From assembly GCA_963831535.1 (NCBI GenBank), contig CAWHQP010000006.1, forward strand, positions 256,058 to 320,057: a DNA stretch of 64,000 nucleotides, in the 5' to 3' direction. Source of the DNA: Bog-756 sp963831535. GTDB lineage: Bacteria > Actinomycetota > Acidimicrobiia > Acidimicrobiales > RAAP-2. The notes under the pieces are model-generated. The model worked only from the letters and a program-made list of their open reading frames with translations, ran no database searches and was not told where the DNA came from. Of the stretch, positions 33,782 to 43,773 are shown piece by piece (the first letter of the stretch is position 1; every line of letters begins with the position of its first letter). A program made the position numbers and the translations under genes.

Positions 33782-35998
33782 TCAGACGTCGCCCTCGGCC
33801 TCGGAGGCGATCCGGCTGTCGGTGAGCCCCAGCGCATCGAGGATGAAGGCGTAGACGAAGGCCTCGTCCTTCCACGCGTCGTAACGGCCGGAGGGACCGC
33901 CGTGACCCGCTCCGAGCTCGGTCTTGAGCAGCACCCGGTTCTCAGGATTGGCCGCCCTCAGCTTGGCCACCCATTTGGCCGGTTCCCAGAACCCCACCCG
34001 GGGATCGGACAACCCGCCGGTGGCCAGGATGTCCGGATACCGCACGGGTCGACCCTCGTCGTCCACGTCCCGGACGTTGTCGTACGGGGAGTAGGACTTC
34101 ATCACCGCGTAGATTGCCGGGTCCTCGACCGGATTGCCCCATTCCTCCCACTCCATGACGGTCAACGGCAACGTCTCGTCCAAGATGGTGGTCAGGCAGT
34201 CGACAAAGGGCACCTCGGCCACGATGGCCGCGAACAGCTCGGGAGCCAGATTGGCCGCTGCCCCCATCAAAAGACCGCCGGCGCTGCCCCCTCGTGCCAC
34301 CAGTTGCCCGGGGGTGGTCCAACCCTCGTCGACCAAGGTGCGGGCGCAGCTCACGAAATCGGTGAAGGTGTTGGGCTTGGCCGCGAACTTCCCCTCCTCG
34401 TACCAGGACCGACCCATCTCACCGCCGCCGCGCACGTGGGCGATGGCGAAGACGAATCCCCGGTCCAACAGGCTCAACCGCAGCGAGGAGAACGTCGGGT
34501 CGATGGACACCTCGTAGGAGCCGTATCCGTAGAGCAGACACGGTGCCGGTCGGGTGGGGGCCGGGTCGCCCAGGAGGTCGTGTCGGTACACCAGGGACAG
34601 GGGGATGGCGGTGCCGTCCGTGGTCCGGGCCCACCGCCGTTCGGTGCGGTAGCGACCGGGGTCGAAGTCGCCCAGGACCGGTTGGCGCTTTCGCAGGGAC
34701 GACGTGCCGGAATCGAGGTCGAGGTCGTAGACCGAGCGGGGCGTCACGAGCGAGGTGTACTCGTAGCGCAGGGTGGTGGACTCGTACTCGGGATTGGCCC
34801 CGCCCCACACCGTGGAGGGTGACTCAGGTCGTTCCAGGGACGTCGACGACCCGGTGGCGGCGTCGATCACCCGGGCCCGGGTCTCCCCGTCCTCCCGCTC
34901 ATAGACCACCAGATGGCCGGCGAAGGGGTCGACGGAGTCCAGCCGGACGCCCTCGCGCCCCGGGATCACCTCGCGCCAGGATGTCCGCTCCGGTGAGTCG
35001 TCGGGTGCCTCCATCAACCGGAAGTTGGGGGCGCCGTCGTTGGTGACGATGAGGAACCGAGGGGCCCGACCACCGTCGGGGTCGCCGCGGTCGTGGTCCA
35101 CGCTGTACTCGATGCCCTGACGGCGCAGTTCGATCACCGTGAAGTCGCCCTCGGGATGGTCGGCGGGAAGGGCCCGGTACTCCGAGGTGACCTTGGAGTC
35201 CAGCCCGATCAGGATGAACCGGTCGTCCTTGGTGCGGCCCACCCCGAGGTAGAAGTGGTCATCCTCCTCCTCGTAGACGAGGGAGTCCCCGGTCGGATCC
35301 GATCCGACACGGTGCCTCCAGACCTGGTAGGGGCGCATGGCCTCGTCCACCCGCACATAGAAGACCGTGGCGTTGTCGTTGGCCCAGGCCGCGCTGTAGG
35401 AGGTGTCGGGGATGGCCTCGGATGACGCCTGGCCGCTGGCCAGATCGACGAACCGCATGGTGTAGCGCTCCCCGCCGGTCGTGTCGGTCGAGTACAACAG
35501 CCAGCGATGGTCTGGGCTGACCTCGAGGTTCCCGAGGGCGAAGTACTCGTGCCCCTCGGCCAGGACGTTCTCGTCCAAGAGCACCTCCTCGTCCTTGGGG
35601 ACGGCGTCCTCGGCTGCGGAGCTTCCGTCCGGACCGGATTCGGGATCCGGAGGCACCGGCCGGCGGCAGTGGATCCCATAGCTGCTGCCCTCCACCGTCC
35701 GCCCGTAGTAGAGCCAGGGGCCCTTCCGGACCGGCACCGACAGGTCGGTCTCCTCGATGCGGGCCACCATCTCGGCGAAGAGCTCCGCACGAAGCCGGGA
35801 GGTTCCCGACATCATGGCCTCGGTGTAGGCATTCTCGTCCTCGAGGTGGGCGATGACGGCCGGATCGTCCTTGTCCCGCAGCCAGTACCAGTCGTCGATC
35901 CGAACGTCTCCGTGGGCCTCGAGGCGCTGAGGGCGGCGTTGGGGCACCGGAGGAACGGCCCCCGGCGCGTAGGATCCAGAAGTCGGTGGAGCGGCCAT
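33782..35998 (-). CDS. Prolyl oligopeptidase family serine peptidase (oligopeptidase B-like)
   Basis: A 738-residue cytosolic peptidase with an N-terminal seven-bladed beta-propeller gate (residues about 15-440) and a C-terminal alpha/beta hydrolase domain. The Ser nucleophile is in ARGGSAGGLLMGAAAN. The acidic residue follows GGLSDPRVGFWEPAKW, and the His is in ELGAGHGGPSGRYDAW. The tract EVPFVDCLTTILDETLPLT matches oligopeptidase B (PtrB/protease II), which cuts short peptides after basic residues. Its 5' end lies back to back with the suf cluster, with 125 bases between the two starts. Confidence 0.9.
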   Translation of the reverse strand: MAAPPTSGSYAPGAVPPVPQRRPQRLEAHGDVRIDDWYWLRDKDDPAVIAHLEDENAYTEAMMSGTSRLRAELFAEMVARIEETDLSVPVRKGPWLYYGRTVEGSSYGIHCRRPVPPDPESGPDGSSAAEDAVPKDEEVLLDENVLAEGHEYFALGNLEVSPDHRWLLYSTDTTGGERYTMRFVDLASGQASSEAIPDTSYSAAWANDNATVFYVRVDEAMRPYQVWRHRVGSDPTGDSLVYEEEDDHFYLGVGRTKDDRFILIGLDSKVTSEYRALPADHPEGDFTVIELRRQGIEYSVDHDRGDPDGGRAPRFLIVTNDGAPNFRLMEAPDDSPERTSWREVIPGREGVRLDSVDPFAGHLVVYEREDGETRARVIDAATGSSTSLERPESPSTVWGGANPEYESTTLRYEYTSLVTPRSVYDLDLDSGTSSLRKRQPVLGDFDPGRYRTERRWARTTDGTAIPLSLVYRHDLLGDPAPTRPAPCLLYGYGSYEVSIDPTFSSLRLSLLDRGFVFAIAHVRGGGEMGRSWYEEGKFAAKPNTFTDFVSCARTLVDEGWTTPGQLVARGGSAGGLLMGAAANLAPELFAAIVAEVPFVDCLTTILDETLPLTVMEWEEWGNPVEDPAIYAVMKSYSPYDNVRDVDDEGRPVRYPDILATGGLSDPRVGFWEPAKWVAKLRAANPENRVLLKTELGAGHGGPSGRYDAWKDEAFVYAFILDALGLTDSRIASEAEGDV

Positions 35999-36077
35999 CC
36001 GACCAGGATGGCACGACTTTCCGGACCGGCGGACCGCCGGCCGCGCTGCTCCGGCCGCAGGGTTGTTACTATCTGTA

Positions 36078-36086
36078 TAGGGGAAA
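36078..36086 (+). promoter_or_regulatory. TAGGGGAAA motif upstream of sufB
   Basis: The nonamer TAGGGGAAA lies 38 bases before the sufB start, just after a TACTAT -10-like hexamer (36068-36073). The same nonamer precedes the unlinked sufC2-sufS-sufU operon at a similar distance (28 bases), so it may be a SUF regulator site. Confidence 0.45.
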
Positions 36087-36123
36087 TCAAGCGGTCCGAC
36101 CGGACGGCATCCCAGGAGCCCAC

Positions 36124-37524
36124 ATGACGACCACCGATCTCGACCTCGGAAAATACAAGCTGGGGTGGTCTGACGAAGAGGATTACGTCTTCAAGCCCAA
36201 GAAGGGCCTGAACGAGTCCATCGTCCGGGAGATGTCGGCCATGAAGAAGGAACCGGAGTGGATGCGCGACTTCCGCCTCCGCGCCCTGCAGCGCTTCGAG
36301 AAGCGCCCGATGGCCGAGTGGTTCGCCGTCAACATGCCCGATCTCGACTTCGAGGACATCTACTACTACATCAAGCCGACGTCGGGTCAGGTCGAGGACT
36401 GGAACGACCTGCCCGACGCCATCAAGAACACCTACGAGAAACTGGGTATCCCCGAGGCGGAGCGGAAGTACCTGGCCGGGGTGACCGCGCAGTACGAGTC
36501 GGAGGTGGTCTTCCACCGCAACCGGGAGGACCTCGAGGCGCTCGGCATCATCTTCTGCGACATGGACACCGCGGTACGCGAGTACCCAGACCTGGTCCGC
36601 AAGTACTTCGGCACGATCATCCCCCCCAACGACAACAAGTTCGCCGCCCTCAACTCGGCGGTGTGGTCGGGCGGGTCGTTCATCTACGTGCCGCCCAACG
36701 TGGTGGTCGACCAGCCCCTGCAGGCCTACTTCCGTATCAACGCCGAGAACATGGGCCAGTTCGAGCGGACGCTGATCATCGCCGACGTGGGCTCCCAGGT
36801 GCACTACATCGAGGGGTGCTCGGCGCCCGTGTACACCAGCGACTCCCTGCACTCGGCGGTGGTGGAGCTGGTCGCCCTCGAGGGTTCGCGGATCACCTAC
36901 ACCACCATCCAGAACTGGTCCAACAACGTCTACAACCTGGTGACCAAGCGGGCCAGGGCCGAGGCCGAGGCCCACGTGGAGTGGATCGACGGCAACATCG
37001 GTTCGCGCCTGACCATGAAGTACCCGAGCGTCTACCTGATGGGTCCGAAGGCCTCGGGCGAGGTCCTCTCGGTGGCCTACGCCGGTGCCGGCCAGCACCA
37101 GGACGCCGGGGCCAAGATGATCCACGCCGCCCCCGAGACCACCTCGACCATCGTGTCCAAGTCGATCTCCAAGGACGCGGGCATCACCACCTACCGGGGC
37201 CTGGTCCACGTCGACGAGGGGGCCAAGCACGCCAAGAGCTTCGTCCGGTGTGACGCGCTCCTCCTCGACGACACCGCCGTCTCGGAGACCAAGCCCTACA
37301 TGGAGGTGGCCGAGCGCGACGCCCGCATCGGCCACGAGGCCACCGTGTCCAAGGTCGGTGACGACCAGCTCTTCTACCTGATGAGCCGGGGTCTGTCCGA
37401 GACCCAGGCCATGGGGATGATCGTCAACGGATTCATCGAGCCGATCACCCGGACCCTACCCATGGAGTACGCCGTGGAGTGGAGCCGCCTGATCGAGCTG
37501 CAGATGGAGGGCTCGGTCGGCTGA
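36124..37524 (+). CDS. sufB: Fe-S cluster assembly scaffold SufB
   Basis: A 466-residue SufB. SufB is the central scaffold of the SufBC2D complex that builds iron-sulfur clusters. Family markers run through it: DYVFKPKKGLNESIVREMSA, GGSFIYVPPNVVVDQPLQAY, QVHYIEGCSAPVYTSDSLHS, and near the C-terminus the cluster-handling region KSFVRCDALLLDD with Cys. The family His in the C-terminal core (GRIGHEAT-like, here ARIGHEATVSKVGDDQLFYL) is present. The gene leads the cluster. The partner SufD is at 38954, beyond a small Cys protein and an opposite-strand hydratase gene. Confidence 0.96.
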   Translation: MTTTDLDLGKYKLGWSDEEDYVFKPKKGLNESIVREMSAMKKEPEWMRDFRLRALQRFEKRPMAEWFAVNMPDLDFEDIYYYIKPTSGQVEDWNDLPDAIKNTYEKLGIPEAERKYLAGVTAQYESEVVFHRNREDLEALGIIFCDMDTAVREYPDLVRKYFGTIIPPNDNKFAALNSAVWSGGSFIYVPPNVVVDQPLQAYFRINAENMGQFERTLIIADVGSQVHYIEGCSAPVYTSDSLHSAVVELVALEGSRITYTTIQNWSNNVYNLVTKRARAEAEAHVEWIDGNIGSRLTMKYPSVYLMGPKASGEVLSVAYAGAGQHQDAGAKMIHAAPETTSTIVSKSISKDAGITTYRGLVHVDEGAKHAKSFVRCDALLLDDTAVSETKPYMEVAERDARIGHEATVSKVGDDQLFYLMSRGLSETQAMGMIVNGFIEPITRTLPMEYAVEWSRLIELQMEGSVG

Positions 37525-37590
37525 GCCTTCGGTGACACCGGTCCTACCCGGTGATAACCGGAGAGGTCGAGGGAAAGGCAGAATGGTCCT

Positions 37591-37926
37591 ATGCCGATGA
37601 GGGAAGAGTGCAAGCACTTTCAGAGCCGGACCTACGACTCGGGGGAAGTGGCCCGGTTCTGCATCCTGGATCTGGCCCCCGAGGCCCCGTGGAAGTGTCC
37701 GGACAACTGTCCGTCCTACGCCCCCCGCCTGGCTGACGTGGGATGGTCCCACGGTTCGCTGGTCGAGCCGGCCCTCGAGCCGATGCCCGACGTGCCCGGC
37801 GAGGACGCCGCCCGTCTGCTGGACCAGGCCGAGGACATCATCAACGCCGTTGGACCCGGAATCCTCGCCGAGGTGCGCAAGGAGGACGAGCGCAAGGGCC
37901 GCCGCTGGTGGCGCCGCAAGCGCTGA
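37591..37926 (+). CDS. Small conserved Cys protein next to sufB, unknown function
   Basis: I do not recognise a named family. The 111-residue protein has four cysteines in its first 40 residues (C7, C24, C36, C40 in MPMREECKHF, ARFCILDL and WKCPDNCPSY), which could bind zinc or an iron-sulfur cluster. A helical middle (DAARLLDQAEDIINAVG) leads into a very basic C-terminus (RKGRRWWRRKR). It starts 66 bases after sufB on the same strand, so a role in cluster assembly is a fair guess. An alternative ATG six bases further in exists. Confidence 0.7.
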   Translation: MPMREECKHFQSRTYDSGEVARFCILDLAPEAPWKCPDNCPSYAPRLADVGWSHGSLVEPALEPMPDVPGEDAARLLDQAEDIINAVGPGILAEVRKEDERKGRRWWRRKR

Positions 37927-37932
37927 GCGACG

Positions 37933-38797
37933 CTACGAGCCGCTGAAATCGGCCTTCCGCTTCTCCATGAAGGCGGACATGGCCTCCACCAGGTCGTCCG
38001 ACGCCAGAAAGCCGGCGTTCCACGTCGCCACGTACTCCAGTCCCTCGGCCACCGTTCGGTCGGCGCTGGCCACGAGCACGGCCTTGGTTCCCTGGACGGC
38101 CAGCGGCGAGTTCGCGGCGATCTCGGCGGCCATGCTCCGGGCGGCGGCGAGGACCTGCGTCGGCGTCGGTGTGCACCTCGTTAACGAGCCCGATGGCCTC
38201 GGCCCGGGCCGCGGTGATGTCCTTGCCGGTGTAGGCCAGTTCGGCCACGTGTCCCTGGCCGATGATGGAGGGGAGGCGCTGCAGGCTCCCGAGGTCGGCC
38301 ACGATGGCGACCTTGGCCTCACGTACCGAGAACAGTGCGTCGGCGCTGGCCAGCCGGATGTCGCACGCCGCGATGAGGTCCACGCCGCCGCCGATGCAGT
38401 AGCCGTGCACGGCGGCGATCACGGGTAGTGGACAGTCGGCCACGGTGTTGACCGAGGCCTGCAGGCGGAGGATCTCGGCCCGGGCCGAGCGGGCCCGCGC
38501 CGCCATGGACCGGGATGCACCGTTGGCCGCCTCGGAGGTCCCAGTGAGTCCGGACATGGCCACCAGGTCGAGTCCCACCGAGAAGTGTGGCCCCCGTGCG
38601 GCGATGACCACGGCCCGCAGGTCCGGGTCGGATCCGAGGGCGGCCATGGCCCGGGGCAGGTCGAACCAGAACGCCGGGCCCATGGCGTTGCGCTTGTCGG
38701 GCCGGTCGAGCCACAGCGTGGCCACGTGGCCGTCCACCTCGATGGCCAGGACGTCGGAGGTGAAGGAGTCGATGGCGGTTCCCGGTGGCGGAGTCAT
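37933..38797 (-). CDS. Enoyl-CoA hydratase/isomerase (crotonase) family protein, one-base frameshift
   Basis: A crotonase-fold protein of about 287 residues once one base (about 38158) is removed. The first frame covers MTPPPGTAIDSFTSDVLAIE to GLVNEVHTDAD, and the second continues QVLAAARSMAAEIA to KADFSGS. The oxyanion-hole segments HFSVGLDL and HGYCIGGGVDLIAACD are in place. The catalytic Glu positions read REAKVAIVADLG (Glu present in REAK, Asp later), like dienoyl-CoA isomerase ECH1. It lies antisense between the small Cys gene and sufD and is not linked to cluster assembly. Confidence 0.8.
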
Positions 38798-38953
38798 GCC
38801 GCGAGCGTAGGCCGGAGGTCCGGTGGTCGGCTCACGGCGGGTGGGTCCGACCTCACGGCGGGCGGCGCAGCCGGGCCGAAGGCACCGGTCCTGCGGGTAA
38901 GATGGGGAACGAGGCTCGTTACTCCGGGCCTCGCTGCGCGAGAGGTCCCTGCT

Positions 38954-40296
38954 CTGTCCACGTTCACCCCTGAATCATCTGCTGCCCTGCCCGGGCTGCC
39001 CTGGCTCCAGCGCCGCCGAGCCGACGCTGCGGCCACCTTCGCCTCCTCGCCCCTGCCCAGCGAGAAGGACGAGGTCTGGCGGTACAGCCGGATCGACCAG
39101 CTCGACCTGGACCGGTTCCGGCCGGCGGGGAGCGTTCCCCGGCATCGGCCAACGACCCCGGCCCATCGGCGTCCGATCGGATCCATTCGCTCGTGGCCAG
39201 TCTGGGGCCGCGTTCAGGACTGGTGGTCACCATCAACGGCGTGCTGGCCACCCTGTCCTCGTCCGTGGGCGACGAGGTCCTGAGTCTCGGGCGGACCGGC
39301 GAGCATCCCGAGGGGGAGAAGCTTCTCGGATCGGTGGTCACCGACCCCGGTGACTTCCTCCTCCTCAACGAGGCATTCGCCGTGGACCCGCTCATCGTGG
39401 ACATCGCTCCGGGGGCCGTCATCGAGGATCCGGTGGTGGTCGTGCACGTGGTCAGCGGAGACGGTGGTGAGGCCGTCTTCCCCCGGACGCTCGTCCGTTC
39501 CGGCGCGTCGTCCCGGGCCGGCGTGGTCGAGATCGTCGTCGACGTAGATGCCGGGCTCCTGGCCGCGCTGTCTTCGCCGGCGACGGCGGGCGGCAGCGGC
39601 ACGAGCCGCGGGCACCTCGTCGTGCCCCTCACGGAGATCGATGTGGCCGACGACGCCACCCTCTCCTTTGTCAGCGTGCAGGCCTTGGGCGCCGACACCT
39701 GGCAGTTGGCCCATCAGGGGAGCATCATCGGGGCCAATGCCACCCTGCAGAGCTTCGCCGTGGCGCTCGGCGGCAGCTATGCCCGCCTACGTACCGACTC
39801 GGCCCTGCGGGGGGAGGGCGGGACGAGCCTGCTCCGGGCGGCCTTCATCGGGCGCGACGACCAGATGCTCGACTTCCGCACCCTCCAGGACCACCTCGCT
39901 CCTCGCACCACCAGCGATCTGCTGTTCATGGGAGCGGTGGCCGACCATGCCCACTCGGTTTATAGCGGCCTGATCCGGGTCCGTCGGGGGGCGGTCCGGT
40001 CGGACGCCATGCAGACCAACCACAATCTGGTGCTCGACGAGGGGGCCCACGCCGACTCGGTGCCCAACCTCGACATCGAGGAGAACGACGTGAAGTGCAG
40101 CCACGGATCGACGGTCGGCCCGGTGGACGAGGACCAGCGGTACTACCTCGAATCCCGAGGGGTGGAGCCCGAGGTGGCCGAACGCCTCATCGTGGCCGGC
40201 TTCTTCGAAAACATCGCCGACCAGGATCCCATCGCCGGAACCCGGTCCATGGTGGGCCAGGGCCTGGCCGACCGGACGGGGGTGACCGGTGCCTGA
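38954..40296 (+). CDS. sufD: Fe-S cluster assembly protein SufD, one-base frameshift
   Basis: After adding one G to the GGGG at 39127-39130, a 447-residue SufD results. It has LSTFTPESSAALPGLPWLQR, EKDEVWRYSRIDQLDLDRF, then a variable N-terminal domain and the conserved beta-helix core with QLAHQGSIIGANATL, AFIGRDDQMLDFRTLQDH and the C-terminal EENDVKCSHGSTVGPVDE (Cys/His near the end). SufD pairs with SufB. No ATG/GTG lies near the N-terminus. The frame suggests CTG 38954, eight bases after a GAGAGG site, or another undetected indel, so the start is uncertain. Confidence 0.85.
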
Positions 40297-40629
40297 GTCC
40301 GCCACGGCCGTCGGAGGTGGCGGCTCGGTCCGCCTGTGCGGGCGGGATGACCTGGTTCCCGGACAGGCCCGCCGCTTCGACGTGGCCGGCCTGCGGGTTG
40401 CGCTCGTGCGCATCGACGACGACTTCTACGCCGTCGGGGACCGCTGCAGCCACGAGGACTTCTCGTTGGCCGAGGGTGAGGTCTGGTCGGCCGAGTGCGA
40501 GATCGAGTGCGCCAAGCACGGATCGACCTTCGATCTCCGCACCGGTGAGCCGTGTTCCCTCCCGGCCACGCGCCCGGTGCCGGTCTACGAGTTGGTCATC
40601 GAGGGCGACGACGTCTCGTTGGTGCTCCC

Positions 40630-40633
<4 letters not shown>
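40289..40633 (+). CDS. Rieske-type [2Fe-2S] ferredoxin in suf cluster
   Basis: A 114-residue soluble Rieske protein. The cluster is held by C-x-H and C-x2-H: DRCSHEDFSL and CEIECAKHGSTFDL, with the usual loop spacing. It starts at a GTG inside the last codons of sufD (eight-base overlap) and its stop overlaps the sufC1 start (GTGA). Such Rieske ferredoxins are a regular member of actinobacterial suf operons, where they probably give electrons or are an early client. They are related to the ferredoxin component of ring-hydroxylating dioxygenases, but no dioxygenase is present. Confidence 0.93.
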
Positions 40634-41367
<734 letters not shown>

Positions 41368-41441
41368 TCGGATCGGGATTCGGGCTGGCGTGCCGGAGTG
41401 GGCGGCACCTCGGAGCAGTCCACGGTTGGTAGCGTCTGCCC

Positions 41442-43091
41442 ATGGCTCCTCGAGATCGTCGACGGGGTGGCGCCCACAGTGCCCCCCGGAAGGGCCGGAG
41501 ATCAACCGATCTGCCACCCGATGCGCCCGATGTGGCGCCGCCACGATTCTCGGACGCCGACGAGCCCCGGTCATCGGCCCGATCGTCCGACCGCAGCGCG
41601 GCCACCGACGTACCCGGACCCACGTTCGGCGCCCGGTCGGGGGCCACGCCCAGTGGTGGTGTGCCCGTCCTCGGACGCAACGTCCCGCTCGGTGACGAGA
41701 CGGGGGAATCGTTCTTCGGACCGACGATCCCCGCCGTCACCGGGGTCACGGCGGCGACCGCCGCGGTTCCGTCCGGCCCCCCTTCGCCCGATCCGGGCGT
41801 GGTGCTGAGTCGCAAGGAGCGTAAGACGGCCGGCCGGTCGTCGGCGACCGGCGGCGCCGGCGGTGGGAAGGGCGGGAACGGAGCGTCCGGAGGCACCGTC
41901 GGAGGTGGAGGGGGCAACGGTAAGAGGCGGAAGAAGCGCACCTGGCTCGACCGGGTGCTCCTCGGGGGCATCATCGTGGTGGCATTGGCCCTGGTGGGAA
42001 TCGGTTCCGGCTGGGCCTACGTGACGTACCGGTTCAACCAGGTCCAGAAGGTGACGGTCAGACACCTGAAGAAGGCCCCGGTCGGCGAACCGTTCAACGT
42101 CCTGCTGATCGGATCGGACTCCCGGGTCGGCGAGAGTGCCGCCGATGCGGCCCATTTCGGGAACCAGTCCAACGCCGGTGGCCAACGGAGCGATGTGGTC
42201 AAGATCGTCCACATCGTCCCGGCCACCGGTCAGGCCAGCGTGCTCTCGATTCCCCGGGACACGGTGGTCTCTGTGGCCGGGGACACCAGCGACATCGGGA
42301 AGTACAACCGGATCAACGCCACCTACAACACCGGACCGGATCAGCTGGTGCAGACCATCGAGGCCAACTTCGGCATTCCCATCGAGCACGTGGTGCAGGT
42401 CAACTTCGAGGGGCTGCGGGGGGCGGTGGACGCCATCGGCGGGATCAAACTCAACTTCCCCTATCCGGCCAAGGATGCCTACACCGGGCTCGACATCACC
42501 CAAACGGGGTGTCAACTCGTCAACGGGGGGTACTCCCTGGCGTTGGCCCGCAGCCGGCACTACGAGTACTACAAGGACGGCTACTGGCAGTACGACGGCA
42601 CCAGTGATTTCGGCCGGATCCAGCGACAGAACGCCTTCTTGAAGGCCGTCATCAACCAGGCCGAGACCAAGTACAACCCCCTAACCCTGAACGCGTTCAT
42701 CGGCTCGGTGGTCCAAGGGGTCACCGTCGACTCCACCTTCACGGTCAGCGACCTGATCTCCCTGGCCCGCGAGTTCCATACCTTTTCCTCGACGGCGCTG
42801 GCCACGGCCACACTCCCGACCTACTCCCAGTACTCGTCGGAGTTCGGGTACCTGGGCGATGTGCTGTACGTGCAGGAGCCCCAGGCCGCCCAGGTCATCA
42901 ACCAGTTCCTCGGCGGGCCCCCGGACACGGCCGTGACCCCGCCGCCCGGCCCTTACGGGGTGGTACCCACGACCACCACCACGTCCACCTACCCGCCCAC
43001 CACCGTGCCGGGCGGCTCGACCCCGGGTACTACGGCCACCTCGAGCACGACGACCAGCATCGAGACCGATTTCGATCCCACCCCCTGCTGA
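41442..43091 (+). CDS. LytR-CpsA-Psr (LCP) family cell-wall glycopolymer ligase
   Basis: A 549-residue LCP protein that would attach a polymer to peptidoglycan outside the cell. Residues 1-170 are a long, disordered, charged cytoplasmic head with a basic patch (KRRKKRTWLDR). A single membrane helix follows (VLLGGIIVVALALVGIGSGW). The LCP core begins FNVLLIGSDSRVGE and includes RSDVVKIVHIVPATGQAS, SIPRDTVV, and LARSRHYEYYKDGYWQYDG, where the Arg and Asp residues bind the pyrophosphate lipid. A Thr/Pro-rich tail ends the protein. The head is unusually long for the family. Confidence 0.93.
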   Translation: MAPRDRRRGGAHSAPRKGRRSTDLPPDAPDVAPPRFSDADEPRSSARSSDRSAATDVPGPTFGARSGATPSGGVPVLGRNVPLGDETGESFFGPTIPAVTGVTAATAAVPSGPPSPDPGVVLSRKERKTAGRSSATGGAGGGKGGNGASGGTVGGGGGNGKRRKKRTWLDRVLLGGIIVVALALVGIGSGWAYVTYRFNQVQKVTVRHLKKAPVGEPFNVLLIGSDSRVGESAADAAHFGNQSNAGGQRSDVVKIVHIVPATGQASVLSIPRDTVVSVAGDTSDIGKYNRINATYNTGPDQLVQTIEANFGIPIEHVVQVNFEGLRGAVDAIGGIKLNFPYPAKDAYTGLDITQTGCQLVNGGYSLALARSRHYEYYKDGYWQYDGTSDFGRIQRQNAFLKAVINQAETKYNPLTLNAFIGSVVQGVTVDSTFTVSDLISLAREFHTFSSTALATATLPTYSQYSSEFGYLGDVLYVQEPQAAQVINQFLGGPPDTAVTPPPGPYGVVPTTTTTSTYPPTTVPGGSTPGTTATSSTTTSIETDFDPTPC

Positions 43092-43151
43092 GAACCGGTA
43101 CCGGGCCGGCTGGCAGGGCGGTCCCGGTCCCCGACCGGCTCAGATCCAGAC

Positions 43152-43658
43152 TCAGACGATGGCCTCGTGCTCGTCGAGTCCCTGGGCCAGGGTGTTCCAG
43201 CTGAGCGTGGCGCACTTGATGCGCACGGGAAACTTGACGACACCTTGTAGGGCGGCGAGCTCGCCCAGGGCGTCGATGTCGATGGCCTCGGGTTCGACGG
43301 GCTCGACGTCCGTTCCATCGGTTCCTGAGGACGCTGCCGCCGGAAGCGTGGACTCGTGGATGGACATCATGCCCTTGAACGTCCGGATCAGGTCGCGAAC
43401 CTCGGGGACGGGCTTCCCCTTCACCGCGGCCGACATGAGTGAGGCCGACGACTGGCTGATCGAGCAGCCGCTCCCGGCGATCTTGATGTCGGAGACCACC
43501 CCGTCGCGAACCTCGAGCGTGACCACGATCTCGTCGCCGCACAGTGGATTGAACCCCTCCACCCTCTGGGCCGGCGGTGATTCCAGCTCGCCCCGGTTCC
43601 GGGGCGAGCGGTAGTGGTCGAGAATGATCTCCCGGTAGAGGTCCTCGAGTCCCGGCAT
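43152..43658 (-). CDS. sufU: SufU-type Zn-dependent sulfurtransferase / Fe-S scaffold-like protein
   Basis: A 168-residue SufU/NifU-N protein. The three conserved Cys are in NPLCGDEIVV, GSGCSISQSS and IKCATLSW. The Asp in CGDE plus these Cys bind zinc, as in SufU that receives sulfur from SufS. The insertion from about residue 108 (STLPAAASSGTDGTDVEPVE) is an acidic stretch longer than in Bacillus SufU. It is the last gene of the sufC2-sufS-sufU order, 115 bases after sufS. Confidence 0.95.
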   Translation of the reverse strand: MPGLEDLYREIILDHYRSPRNRGELESPPAQRVEGFNPLCGDEIVVTLEVRDGVVSDIKIAGSGCSISQSSASLMSAAVKGKPVPEVRDLIRTFKGMMSIHESTLPAAASSGTDGTDVEPVEPEAIDIDALGELAALQGVVKFPVRIKCATLSWNTLAQGLDEHEAIV

Positions 43659-43773
43659 CAGCGAGTGCCCCGTGCTGGCCGGACGCGATGGAGAGCGCGG
43701 TGGGCCGGGTCACGACGACGGGTCCCACCCTGGTGGTTCGGACGCTCCATCCCGTCAGAGTACCGTCCCGCTC

